A stretch of DNA of 64,000 bases from assembly GCA_964251385.1 (NCBI GenBank), contig CAXUJK010000001.1, positions 496,001 through 560,000 of the forward strand, read 5' to 3'. How positions within the stretch are numbered: position 1 is the stretch's first letter; the number at the start of each line of letters is the position of its first letter. The notes under the pieces were generated by a model. It searched no databases. It saw only the letters and a list, made by a program, of their open reading frames with translations, and was not told the origin of the DNA. The position numbers and the translations under genes are program-made. Shown here in pieces: positions 38,262 to 46,990 of this stretch. Source of the DNA: CADCVW01 sp964251385. GTDB taxonomy: Bacteria; Pseudomonadota; Alphaproteobacteria; Sphingomonadales; Sphingomonadaceae.

Positions 38262-39446
38262 ATGAGCGGGCGCGGCAAGGGTCCGCTTGCGGGTGTGCGC
38301 GTTCTCGACCTCACCAGCGTCGTCGCGGGACCCTACACCACGCAGATCATGGCCGATCTGGGCGCGGACGTCGTCAAGATCGAGGCGCCCGGTGGCGACA
38401 CGATGCGCCACATCCCGCCTGGTCCCGACATCGACCGCGGCACGATCTTCATGAATTTGAATCGCGGCAAGCGCAGCCTCGTTCTCGACCTCAAGCAAAC
38501 GCATGCGCGAGACGCGATCCTCCGCCTCGCCGCGACCGCCGACATCTTTATCCACGCTATGCGCGGCTCCGCGATCGCGCGGCTCGGCCTCACCTACGAC
38601 GCACTGCATGCCGCGAACCCGCGCATCCTCTACGTCAATCTATGGGGCTTCGGCCGCGACGGCCCTTACGCCGACTACCCCGCATACGACGACATCGTCC
38701 AGGCTGCTTCGGGCCTGGTCGCGGTTCAGGCACGCCTGTCCGGCGGCGAGCCCGCCTATCTCGCCACCATCGTCGCGGACAAGGTCGCCGGCCTCACCGC
38801 CGCGTACGCGATCGCAGCCGCGCTCTACGCACGCGAAAAGACCGGCGAGGGGCAGGAAATTGAAATTCCCATGTTCGAAACGCTCGTGTCCTTCACGATG
38901 ACCGAACATCTCAACGGCGCGCTGTTCGACCCGCCGCTGGGCCCGACCGAATATGCCCGCGTCGTGTCGGAGTTCCGTCGGCCGTACCGCACCGCCGACG
39001 GACACGTCGGGTTGATGATCTATTCGAACAAGCACTGGACGTCGTTCTTCGCCGCGCTCGGCGATCCGGACTGGTCGCGCGATGCCATGTTTGCCTCGAT
39101 CCGCAGCCGTACCGAGAACATTGGCGCGGTCCTCGGACGGCTTGCGGCCACGATCGAGGGCCACGCGAGTGCGCACTGGATCGCGCTGTTCCGCCGGCTT
39201 GAAATCCCCTGCATGGCGATCGCCAGCCCCGCCGACCTGCTGGACGACCCGCATCTCACCGCCACGCATTTTTGGGAACGCCGCGACTCGGCGGACGGCA
39301 CGTTGCGTTTTCCCGGCATCCCCACCCGCTTCGGAGGCACACCGGGCGCGATTGGCGATGCAGGCCCGCCGCTCGGCGCGGACGGGCGCGCGGTGCTGGA
39401 GGAGGCGGGCTTCGACGAAGCGGAGATCGAAGCGCTGCTCGGCTAA
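38262..39446 (+). CDS. CaiB/BaiF family (class III) CoA-transferase
   Basis: 394 residues. Opens with VRVLDLTSVVAGPYTTQIMADLGADVVKIEAP, the family signature; the catalytic Asp is D143 in YPAYDDIVQAASG. Moves CoA between acyl groups by a covalent aspartyl-CoA intermediate. The substrate is not evident from context. Its stop overlaps that of the convergent galactose dehydrogenase. Confidence 0.9.
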   Translation: MSGRGKGPLAGVRVLDLTSVVAGPYTTQIMADLGADVVKIEAPGGDTMRHIPPGPDIDRGTIFMNLNRGKRSLVLDLKQTHARDAILRLAATADIFIHAMRGSAIARLGLTYDALHAANPRILYVNLWGFGRDGPYADYPAYDDIVQAASGLVAVQARLSGGEPAYLATIVADKVAGLTAAYAIAAALYAREKTGEGQEIEIPMFETLVSFTMTEHLNGALFDPPLGPTEYARVVSEFRRPYRTADGHVGLMIYSNKHWTSFFAALGDPDWSRDAMFASIRSRTENIGAVLGRLAATIEGHASAHWIALFRRLEIPCMAIASPADLLDDPHLTATHFWERRDSADGTLRFPGIPTRFGGTPGAIGDAGPPLGADGRAVLEEAGFDEAEIEALLG

Positions 39447-40366
39447 TCCTCGAACGCGTCCACCGTCTCCCGTTCCGCCATCATGAAAGCGTCCGCGACC
39501 ACGCGCAGCGGCGCCAGGTCCACGTGGCTTCGCCCGTCCGCGACCAGCGCCGCGAACTGCGTGTAGAGCGCCGGGTACTCGCCCTCGCCTTCGACCGCCT
39601 GCTGCACGCCATCGACGACCAGCTTCGACCCGCCCTCGCTCAAAACGACATGAACCCCCGCCTCCGTCCGCGCCTCGATCGTCCAGATCTCGCCTTCGAC
39701 GTACCGAAAGTCGAAGCTGACGGGCATGTCCCCTGCCGCCGCCTCGCTCGTCAGCGTCAGTTCGGCCGCGATCGGCATCGCCTTGTTGGCTGGCACGAAC
39801 AGCTTGGCCGCCTTGACGATCAGCGCCGCGGGCACGATCCGCGTCGCGATCGACAATGCGTTGATTCCCGGATCGAACACGCCGAACCCGCCCGACTGCC
39901 AGATCCACTCCTGCCCCGGGTGCCATTTGCGCACGTTCTCGTGCCACGTGATCGACAGCGACGCGATGCGTTGCCCGGCGAGGAGATCGGCGGTCGCCAC
40001 CACCGCCGGGTTGGCCTGTGCATGCCACGTCGTCATGAGCGTAAGCCGCTTGTCGGCGGAAAGCCGGGTGAGCGCCTCGACCTCGCCCAGCGTCACGCCG
40101 GGCGGCTTCTCAAGCATCACGTGCTTGCCCGCCTCCAGGCAGTCGCGCGCGATACCGTAGCGCACGGACGGCGGCGTGCAGATCGCGACCGCGTCGATCT
40201 CCGCCTCGGCGAGCATCTCCTCGTAGTCCGTGAACGTCGGCACCTCGAGCGTCAGCGGCGTCCGGCTCGCCGCCGCCGCGAAGGCGTACGCGTCGTTCCT
40301 CTTCATCGCGGGCACGTGCTGGTCGCCCGCGATCTTGCCGTAACCGATGATGCCCATGCGGATCAT
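39443..40366 (-). CDS. D-galactose 1-dehydrogenase (Gfo/Idh/MocA family)
   Basis: 307 residues. N-terminal Rossmann fold (MGIIGYGKIAGDQHVPAM), EKPPGVT, and the C-terminal domain with WHAQANPAV and GGFGVFDPGINALS. The resemblance is to bacterial Gal1DH, which oxidises D-galactose to galactonolactone with NAD(P). The neighbours dgoA and dgoK, overlapping by ATGA, make galactose (or L-arabinose) the likely substrate. Confidence 0.82.
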   Translation of the reverse strand: MIRMGIIGYGKIAGDQHVPAMKRNDAYAFAAAASRTPLTLEVPTFTDYEEMLAEAEIDAVAICTPPSVRYGIARDCLEAGKHVMLEKPPGVTLGEVEALTRLSADKRLTLMTTWHAQANPAVVATADLLAGQRIASLSITWHENVRKWHPGQEWIWQSGGFGVFDPGINALSIATRIVPAALIVKAAKLFVPANKAMPIAAELTLTSEAAAGDMPVSFDFRYVEGEIWTIEARTEAGVHVVLSEGGSKLVVDGVQQAVEGEGEYPALYTQFAALVADGRSHVDLAPLRVVADAFMMAERETVDAFED

Positions 40367-40992
40367 GATTTCACTCCCTCGACGAACGCTTTCGCCTGAG
40401 CGCCGACCTGCTCAGGCGACTGTCCCGGCTTGTAGACGCCCGATCCCAGCCCAAACCCGTTCGCGCCCGCGTCCAGATACGGCCGCATGTTCCCCGGGTT
40501 GATCCCGCCCACGACGAGCAGTGGCACGTCCCTGGGCAGCACCGCGCGCTGCGCCCTAACCACTGCGGGCGACGCTGCCTCCGCCGGAAACAATTTGAGC
40601 GCATGCGCTCCCGCTCGCAGCGCCGCGAACGCCTCGGTCGGCGTGAAATAGCCGGGTGCGGAGATCATCCCTGCCTCGACGGTCGCGGAAATGACGTCAG
40701 TCTCGCCGCCCGGCGACACCACGATCCGCCCGCCCGCGTCGCGTACGCGGCCGACGTCGGTAACGCTGAGAACCGTGCCCGCGCCCACGATCGCACGATC
40801 GCCCATCGCCTTGGCCAGCCGCTCGATGCTGACCAGCGGGTCGGGCGAGTTCAGCGGCACCTCGATGATCCGGATGCCCGCCGCGTGGATCGCCTCGCCG
40901 ACCGCGACCGCCTCGTCCGGCGTCACTCCGCGTATGATGGCGACGAGCGGGCATTCGGCGAGCCGCGCGCGCAGGTCCTCGAGTGGCGTCAT
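40363..40992 (-). CDS. dgoA: 2-dehydro-3-deoxy-6-phosphogalactonate aldolase
   Basis: 209 residues. KDPG/KDPGal aldolase fold: PLVAIIRGVTPDEAVAVGEAI, the Glu in IIEVPLNSPD, GAGTVL, Schiff-base Lys in ALKLFPAEA and GGINPGNM. Splits KDPGal to pyruvate and glyceraldehyde 3-phosphate. The PLNSPDP segment and the context favour KDPGal over KDPG. Overlaps both neighbours by ATGA, so dgoK-dgoA-galactose dehydrogenase form one operon. Confidence 0.9.
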   Translation of the reverse strand: MTPLEDLRARLAECPLVAIIRGVTPDEAVAVGEAIHAAGIRIIEVPLNSPDPLVSIERLAKAMGDRAIVGAGTVLSVTDVGRVRDAGGRIVVSPGGETDVISATVEAGMISAPGYFTPTEAFAALRAGAHALKLFPAEAASPAVVRAQRAVLPRDVPLLVVGGINPGNMRPYLDAGANGFGLGSGVYKPGQSPEQVGAQAKAFVEGVKS

Positions 40993-41876
40993 GACAACAT
41001 CTCCGCGATCGCCTGCGTCCCCGCGATGAACGCCGCCTCCCCGTCGATCTCGCGCGCGGTCCGACCGGCGAGCGCCACGACATGCGCGTACAATCCGGTC
41101 AGCTCAGGTCTTCCCATGACGACGATCTCCCCGTCCCGCGCGTCGCGCAGGCCCACGCGCACGTCGTTGCCGATCAGCAGCCCGCTTGCATAGGACGCCG
41201 CGTCGGCTTGGCTCCCCTGCCCCAGAAGGACGCGAGCGCGAATGGAGAACAGCTCGGCTATCAGATCGTCCTTCGACAACCCGTGCGTAGCGCCTGCCGT
41301 GAACGCTGCGTCCAGCGCCACCTCGCCTCGCAACATATCCGCGAGTATACTGTGCCCGCGCAACAGGCTGAACAGTTCGCCCGTCATGATCGTCCGGAAC
41401 GACACGATGCGCCCGCCTTCCACGACGATCCACTTGTTGTGCGTGCCGGGGTGGTAGACGGTCGCATCGCCCGCGATCATCCCCGCCGCGACCGCTCCCA
41501 GCACCTGTATCTCCTCGCCCCGCATGACGTCGGCGCGGGTTCCGTCGACGAACGAAACCCCCGGCACGATCGCCGCCCGCCCGCCCTCGATCCATCGCAG
41601 ACGCTCGGCCAGATCGCTCAACCCCGCCGGGCACGCGACGTACGGCGCTTCCACCCACCCGCGGTTCGACCCGATCATCCCGCCCATCAGCAGCGGCCGA
41701 TCGCCCAGCCGCGCGCGCACCTCCTGCACTTCCTGGTGGAACTGTCCGGAGGCGACCGCCAAAATCCCCTGTTCGTCCTCCATCTCGTCGACCTGCGCGC
41801 CCGCGGCGTCGATCAAGTAAGCGCGCCGATTGGTCGTCCCCCAATCGACCGCGATGAACCCGTCCGACCAGCGCAT
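40989..41876 (-). CDS. dgoK: 2-dehydro-3-deoxygalactonokinase
   Basis: 295 residues from the ATG at 41876 (RWSDGFIAVDWGTTNRRAYL). ASKHA/DgoK fold with the phosphate-binding DWGTTN, GGMIGSNRGW and PGTHNKWI. Phosphorylates KDGal for the following aldolase. First gene of the operon, divergent from the glycosidase gene. Confidence 0.92.
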   Translation of the reverse strand: MRWSDGFIAVDWGTTNRRAYLIDAAGAQVDEMEDEQGILAVASGQFHQEVQEVRARLGDRPLLMGGMIGSNRGWVEAPYVACPAGLSDLAERLRWIEGGRAAIVPGVSFVDGTRADVMRGEEIQVLGAVAAGMIAGDATVYHPGTHNKWIVVEGGRIVSFRTIMTGELFSLLRGHSILADMLRGEVALDAAFTAGATHGLSKDDLIAELFSIRARVLLGQGSQADAASYASGLLIGNDVRVGLRDARDGEIVVMGRPELTGLYAHVVALAGRTAREIDGEAAFIAGTQAIAEMLS

Positions 41877-41903
41877 GTACGACAATTCCTTTTTCGGTTG
41901 CAC

Positions 41904-41915
41904 TGGAGCGCTCAA
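41904..41915. promoter_or_regulatory. Possible LacI-type operator in the dgo divergent promoter
   Basis: TGGAGCGCTCAA, a near-perfect dyad centred on GCGC, lies in the 87-base gap between dgoK and the glycosidase gene. LacI/GntR-type sugar regulators often bind dyads of this form, and the site could control both units. No regulator gene is present in the window. Confidence 0.25.
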
Positions 41916-41963
41916 GCCTGTTGGAAGCGCGCACGCCCGGGGAGATACGTCATCGCAAATTTC

Positions 41964-43262
41964 ATGTTCGCGACGGGCATAGAGAACAGCATCCCCACCA
42001 TCAACAACGGCCGCACGCGCGTCGACCAGATGGACGTGTGCGGCCATTACGAACGCTGGCGTGAGGATTTCGACCTCGTCGAGGACACGGGCATCCAATT
42101 CCTGCGCTACGGCCCGCCCATCCACCGCACCTATCTGGGCCCCGGCAAGTACGACTGGGAGTTCGCGGACGAGACCTTCGCCGAACTCGAAAGGCGCGAC
42201 ATCACGCCGATCGTCGACCTCTGCCACTTCGGGGTTCCCGACTGGATCGGAAATTTCCAGAATCCGGATTTTCCTTATCTTTTCGCCAGTTACGCGGCGG
42301 CGTTCGCGGACCGTTACCATTGGGTGCAGCTCTACACCCCGGTCAACGAGATGTTCATCTGCGCCACCTTCTCCGCCAAATACGGCTGGTGGAACGAGCA
42401 GTTAAGCGGCGACCGGAGTTTTGTGACCGCGATCAACCACATCGTGAAGGCCAACGTGCTGGCCATGACCGAAATCCTCAAACGCCGCCCCGACGCGATC
42501 TTCATCCAGAGTGAATCGTCCGAGTATTTCCACGCCGAAAACCCGACCGCGATCGGCCCCGCCGAACGGCTGAACTCGATGCGCTTCCTGACGCTCGACC
42601 TCAACTACGGCCGCCGCGTCGACAGCGACATGTACGAATATCTGCTGGAAAATGGCATGAGCAGAGAGGATTACAACTTCTTCCTCCACAACCGTTTGAA
42701 GCAGCACTGCATCCTGGGCACCGACTATTACAAGACCAACGAGCACCGCGTGTCATCCGACGGCCGCACCTGGGCGTCGGGCGAGGTGTTCGGCTACTCC
42801 GAGATCACGCGCCAATACCACAACCGCTACCGGCTGCCCGTAATGCACACGGAAACCAACCTCGTCGAAGGCCCAAACGGCGACGAGGCCGTCAACTGGT
42901 TGTGGAAGGAATGGGCCAACGTCCTGCGCCTGCGCAACGTCGGCATCCCGACCGTCGGCTTCACCTGGTACTCGCTGACCGATCAGGTCGACTGGGACTC
43001 CGCGCTGCGCTTTCAGAACGGCACGGTCAACAAGCTCGGCCTCTACGATCTCAACCGCAAGATTCGCAACGTCGGTCGCGCCTACAAGCAGCTCATATCC
43101 GATTGGCGTGACGTTTTGCCCTCCCAGAGCGTGTGCCTCGTCGTTCCCATCGTCCCGCCCTCGCAGGCGGGAGACAAGCACGCGCGCATCCAGGAGGCCG
43201 AAGCCGCACAGGACATTCGAGACATGCCGCCCCATTCGGTGAACCCCGGCAAGGACCTGTGA
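41964..43262 (+). CDS. GH1-like beta-glycosidase
   Basis: 432 residues. A clan A (beta/alpha)8 glycosidase: acid/base E129 in TPVNEMF (the family 1 NEP position) and nucleophile E297 in MHTETNLVEG. The sequence is divergent from canonical GH1 (shorter, changed loops). No signal peptide, so it probably acts in the cytoplasm. Context with galactonate genes suggests it frees galactose from a beta-galactoside. Four bases upstream of dgoD. Confidence 0.75.
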   Translation: MFATGIENSIPTINNGRTRVDQMDVCGHYERWREDFDLVEDTGIQFLRYGPPIHRTYLGPGKYDWEFADETFAELERRDITPIVDLCHFGVPDWIGNFQNPDFPYLFASYAAAFADRYHWVQLYTPVNEMFICATFSAKYGWWNEQLSGDRSFVTAINHIVKANVLAMTEILKRRPDAIFIQSESSEYFHAENPTAIGPAERLNSMRFLTLDLNYGRRVDSDMYEYLLENGMSREDYNFFLHNRLKQHCILGTDYYKTNEHRVSSDGRTWASGEVFGYSEITRQYHNRYRLPVMHTETNLVEGPNGDEAVNWLWKEWANVLRLRNVGIPTVGFTWYSLTDQVDWDSALRFQNGTVNKLGLYDLNRKIRNVGRAYKQLISDWRDVLPSQSVCLVVPIVPPSQAGDKHARIQEAEAAQDIRDMPPHSVNPGKDL

Positions 43263-43266
43263 CGTC

Positions 43267-44406
43267 ATGAAGATCGACCGCATCGAAACCTTCTTCGTGC
43301 CCCCGCGCTGGCTGTTCGTGCGCATCGAGACCGACGACGGCGCAACCGGCTGGGGCGAGGCGAGCTTGGAAGGCTATGCCGAAGCCGTCGACGGCGTCTT
43401 TGAAGCCCTGCGCGACCGTTTCTTGGGCCACGACCCGCGCCGCATCGAGGACATTTGGCAGGTTGCGTACCGCGGCGGGTTCTACCGCGGCGGCCCTGTC
43501 CTCATGTCCGCCCTAGCCGGGCTCGACCAAGCGCTATGGGACCTCAAGGGCAAGGTGCTCGGCGTTCCCGCTTGGGATTTGCTCGGCGGCAAGGTCCGCG
43601 ACAAGGTTCGCGCCTACGCCTGGATCGGCGGCGACCGCCCCGACGACATCGCCGAAGCGGCGCGGGCCCGTCGCGCCCAAGGCTTCGACGCCATCAAGAT
43701 GAACGCCACGGGCGAACTCGACTGGCTCGGCACGCCCAAGGCCTTCGACGAGGTCATCGCGCGCGCCACCGCTGCGCAGGCCGAAGGCATGGACGTCGGC
43801 CTCGACTTCCACGGCCGCGTCCACAAGCCAATGGCAAAGCAGCTCGCCAAGGTGTTGGAACCGCTTGGTTTGCTGTTCATCGAAGAACCGCTTTTATCGG
43901 AGAACCGCGAGGGCCTGGCGCAATTGTCGCAGCTCGTGTCGACCCCGATCGCGCTCGGCGAACGCTGCTACTCGCGCTGGGATTTCAAGCCGTTCTTCGA
44001 GGATCGCTCGGTCGACATCATCCAACCCGACCTCAGCCATGCGGGCGGCTTGTCCGAATGCCGCCGCATCGCCGCCATGGCCGAAACCTACGACGTCGCG
44101 GTCGCGCCGCACTGCCCGTTGGGGCCGCTGGCGCTCGCCGCCTGCCTGCAACTCGCGGGCTGCACGCCCAACTTCGCCATCCAGGAGATGAGTTTGGGGA
44201 TCCACTACAATGTCGGCCACGATCTCCTTGAATTCGTGACGAACAAGGACGCGCTGACCGCAGTCGAAGGCTATCTGCCGATCCCCACGAAACCGGGTTT
44301 GGGCGTGGACATCGACGAAGCTGCGGTACGCGACATCGCCAAATCGCCGCACCGCTGGCGCAACCCGATCTGGCGTACCCGCGACGGCAACTTCGCCGAA
44401 TGGTGA
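43267..44406 (+). CDS. dgoD: D-galactonate dehydratase
   Basis: 379 residues, enolase superfamily. N-terminal capping domain (FFVPPRWLFVRIETDDGATGWGEASLEGYAEAV), catalytic barrel with GLDFHGRVHKPMA (Asp ligand), FIEEPLLSENREGL, ALGERCYSRWDF and the base His in VAPHCPLGPLALA. Dehydrates galactonate to KDGal. Completes the De Ley-Doudoroff set with the genes on the other strand. Confidence 0.93.
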   Translation: MKIDRIETFFVPPRWLFVRIETDDGATGWGEASLEGYAEAVDGVFEALRDRFLGHDPRRIEDIWQVAYRGGFYRGGPVLMSALAGLDQALWDLKGKVLGVPAWDLLGGKVRDKVRAYAWIGGDRPDDIAEAARARRAQGFDAIKMNATGELDWLGTPKAFDEVIARATAAQAEGMDVGLDFHGRVHKPMAKQLAKVLEPLGLLFIEEPLLSENREGLAQLSQLVSTPIALGERCYSRWDFKPFFEDRSVDIIQPDLSHAGGLSECRRIAAMAETYDVAVAPHCPLGPLALAACLQLAGCTPNFAIQEMSLGIHYNVGHDLLEFVTNKDALTAVEGYLPIPTKPGLGVDIDEAAVRDIAKSPHRWRNPIWRTRDGNFAEW

Positions 44407-44409
44407 GCG

Positions 44410-44712
44410 TCAGGCGGCTGCGCGCAGGTGTCCGTAGCCGCTGCGCGAGGCCTGCTCGGCACGCTCGCGATCACGGCGCTCCATCGTCTCGCGCGCGGCC
44501 TCGACGTAACGCGCCTCGCACGCGACTTCGTCGTCCGTCTGCGGCCGCATGTACGCGACCGCGATGTGCCGCCCGAACACGTCGCACCCGCGCAGCATGA
44601 GTTCCGCTCCCGCGTCGTCGGGCAACGTCTCGCGCACTGCCGTCAACGCGGCGATCAGATCGTCCAGCGACTTGGCGTCGATCTGCACGAACTCCTTGAT
44701 TTTCCTGGCCAT
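44410..44712 (-). CDS. Hypothetical protein (100 aa)
   Basis: A soluble, charged protein: FVQIDAKSLDDLIAALTAVRETLPDDAGAELML, then VFGRHIAVAYMRPQTDDEVACEARY and a C-terminal basic helix rich in Arg and Glu. No family recognised. Convergent with dgoD (three bases between stops) and divergent from the DNA ligase gene. Confidence 0.6.
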   Translation of the reverse strand: MARKIKEFVQIDAKSLDDLIAALTAVRETLPDDAGAELMLRGCDVFGRHIAVAYMRPQTDDEVACEARYVEAARETMERRDRERAEQASRSGYGHLRAAA

Positions 44713-44795
44713 GACTCGCCTCCCCGCAACTCGGACGTCGAGGTTGCGCCCGTGCGTCTAAACGATCGATTAACGCTCCATCCGTGGTTTTCGCG

Positions 44796-45806
44796 ATGAC
44801 CGCGCTTCCGACGTTGGCCGCCATGGAAGCCAAGCTCGTGTCCGCGCTTCCGGACGCCCCCGGCTGGCAGTTCGAACCGAAATGGGATGGCTTTCGATGC
44901 CTCGCCTACCGCGACGGCGACACGATCGACCTACAATCCAAATCGGGTAAACCGCTCGCCCGCTACTTTCCCGAAGTCGTCGCGTTCCTCCGCGGCTTGA
45001 ACACGCTCCGCTTCATCCTGGACGGCGAGCTCCTCATCCCCGTCCGCGAAGCGCTCAGCTTCGACGCGCTGCAGATGCGCCTCCACCCTGCGGAAAGCCG
45101 CATCACCAAGCTGTCGCGCGAGACTCCCGCCTCCTTCATGGCCTTCGATCTTCTGCTCGACGGCGACTCCCTGCTGGCGGACAAGCCCCTGTCCGCGCGC
45201 CGCGCCGCGCTGGAGGGGTTTGCCGCACGCGAGGATGAACCGGCGTTGCGGCTCTCTCCCTACACGGAAGCTCGGTCGCAAGCCGACGACTGGCTCGCGC
45301 GAAGCGGCGGCGCGCTCGACGGCGTCGTCGCCAAGCGCATCGACGATCCGTACCGCCCGGGCGAACGCGCGATGCTCAAGGTCAAGCGCACCCGCACCGC
45401 CGACTGTATTGTGGCAGGGTTCCGACACGCGTCGGGCAGTGCCGCAATTGGCTCGCTCCTGCTCGGCCTGTACGATGACGCCGGCCTGATCAACCATGTC
45501 GGCTTCACATCGGCGATAAAGACAAGCGACCAAGCCGCTCTGGTCGAACGACTAAAACCGCATCTCGGCGGCACGGGCTTCACTGGCAAGGCCCCTGGGG
45601 GCCCGAGTCGATGGTCGAATGAACGCGCCGCCGAATGGACTCCGCTCGCCCCCGAGCTCGTCGTCGAAGTCACGTTCGACCAGGTCACGTCCGATCGCTT
45701 TCGCCATGGTACGTCGATCCTGCGCTGGCGTCCCGACAAGGCCGCGAGGCAGTGCACGATGGACCAGCTCGCCTACGCGCTGAGGCCAGCCGACCTCGGG
45801 CTCTAG
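44796..45806 (+). CDS. ligC: ATP-dependent DNA ligase (LigC type)
   Basis: 336 residues, an ATP-type ligase with only adenylation and OB domains. The adenylated Lys is K29 in FEPKWDGFRC; other motifs are LDGELLI, FDLLLDGD, GVVAKRIDDPYRPGE and MLKVKR. Stand-alone LigC enzymes join nicks in base-excision or alternative end-joining repair. No Ku or LigD polymerase/phosphoesterase gene is nearby. The stop overlaps that of the convergent E2 gene (CTAG). Confidence 0.9.
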   Translation: MTALPTLAAMEAKLVSALPDAPGWQFEPKWDGFRCLAYRDGDTIDLQSKSGKPLARYFPEVVAFLRGLNTLRFILDGELLIPVREALSFDALQMRLHPAESRITKLSRETPASFMAFDLLLDGDSLLADKPLSARRAALEGFAAREDEPALRLSPYTEARSQADDWLARSGGALDGVVAKRIDDPYRPGERAMLKVKRTRTADCIVAGFRHASGSAAIGSLLLGLYDDAGLINHVGFTSAIKTSDQAALVERLKPHLGGTGFTGKAPGGPSRWSNERAAEWTPLAPELVVEVTFDQVTSDRFRHGTSILRWRPDKAARQCTMDQLAYALRPADLGL

Positions 45807-46990
45807 GTCCAGTTTTCCAGCACGTCGACGAAGCGCGTCAGCCAGGCATTGGTCGCGTGGCCGTCCACCACCCGGTGGTCGATCGTCAGGCTGACATAAG
45901 CCATCGACCGGATCAGGATCGCGTCCGCCCCCCCGATCTCCCGGACGACGACGCGCTTCTCCAGCTTGCCGATGCCCAGGATCGCCGCCTGCCCAGCGTT
46001 GATGATGATCGGTGCCGCCACTAGAGATCCCGACACGCCGTGATTGGAGATCGTGAACGTCCCCCCGCGCATGTCAGCTGGCGTCAGCGTCTCGGTACGC
46101 GCGCGCGTCGTCAGCCCATCCAGCGCGCGTGCGACCTCTTCCAGGGATGACGCCTGCACGCGCTGCACGACGGGCACGACCAGCCCCTTGTCGCCTAGCG
46201 CGGTCCCCACGCCAATGTTGACGTCGGCAAACATCTGCAAGCGGTCCGGATGCCAGCGCGAATTGATCGGGGGCGCGGCGGCCATAGCCTCTGCCGCGGC
46301 CTTCAGCAGATATGCGGTGTAGGTCAGCTTCACCCCGCGCTCCGCGAACGCCGCCTTGTGCGCGTCCCGATGCGCGATGATCGCGCCGAAATCCGCCTCG
46401 AAGATCGCGGTGACATGCGGCGCGTCACGCACCGCCGCGACCATGTTTTCGGCAATGCGAAGCCGCATGCGATCGTGGGGCGCGATGCGATCGCCCCCGG
46501 GCTTGGCACCGTCGGCAACCGCGCGATCGACATCGGCGCGTGTCAGCCGCCCGTCGCGGCCTGATCCCGCCAACGCCGCCGGGTCGAGTCCGCTCTCCTT
46601 GATCGCCCGCTTGACCGAAGGCGACAGCCGAAGCTCGCGGCCCTCCACCGCCGCAACCTCCCCCTCATCATCGTTCGTCCCGAGTGGAAACGAGGGGCGC
46701 TCGGACCGCACGGACACCCCTTGTTCCCACTCGACACGAACGGGCTCTTGCTTGCCTGTACCCTGCTCGATCCGCCCCAGCACCGCGCCCGGCACCGCGT
46801 CCGCATCCGCGTCCAGAAAAATCTCGCTCAACACCCCCGCCGCCGGTGAAGGCACTTCCACCGCGACCTTGTCCGTCTCGAGCTCGAGCAACGGATCGTC
46901 GATTGCCACTGCCTCGCCGACGCGCACGAGCCAGCGGCGCACGACCGCCTTCGTTCCTTCCTGCTCCAAGGGAACGAGGATGTCGGTCAA
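45803..46990 (-). CDS. 2-oxoacid dehydrogenase E2 (dihydrolipoyl acyltransferase)
   Basis: 395 residues from a TTG that overlaps the E1 stop (TTGA). Lipoyl domain (about 3-78) with lipoylated K41 in ETDKVAVEVPSP; linker 79-115 holding an inserted palindromic element (residues 83-106, including RPSFPLGTND); peripheral-subunit-binding domain (LRLSPSVKRAIKESGLDPAAL); catalytic domain with the His of IDHRVVDGHAT. Transfers the acyl group from E1 to CoA. With E1 and the aminotransferase it could make branched-chain acyl-CoA or phenylacetyl-CoA. The E3 gene is not in the window. Confidence 0.88.
   Translation of the reverse strand: MTDILVPLEQEGTKAVVRRWLVRVGEAVAIDDPLLELETDKVAVEVPSPAAGVLSEIFLDADADAVPGAVLGRIEQGTGKQEPVRVEWEQGVSVRSERPSFPLGTNDDEGEVAAVEGRELRLSPSVKRAIKESGLDPAALAGSGRDGRLTRADVDRAVADGAKPGGDRIAPHDRMRLRIAENMVAAVRDAPHVTAIFEADFGAIIAHRDAHKAAFAERGVKLTYTAYLLKAAAEAMAAAPPINSRWHPDRLQMFADVNIGVGTALGDKGLVVPVVQRVQASSLEEVARALDGLTTRARTETLTPADMRGGTFTISNHGVSGSLVAAPIIINAGQAAILGIGKLEKRVVVREIGGADAILIRSMAYVSLTIDHRVVDGHATNAWLTRFVDVLENWT
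46672..46742. repeat. CGTTCGTCC palindromic element inside the E2 coding region
   Basis: Left arm 46672-46699 is identical to the left arms at 51825 and 63604. The right arm 46715-46742 matches with about five changes. It lies in the linker between the lipoyl and E3-binding domains and keeps the frame open. On the coding strand it reads ...RPSFPLGTND, the same peptide as in the paaD copy. Confidence 0.9.

Noticed and set aside
44796..45806. NHEJ ligase LigD
   Set aside because: No polymerase or phosphoesterase domain and no Ku gene nearby; it is a stand-alone two-domain ligase.
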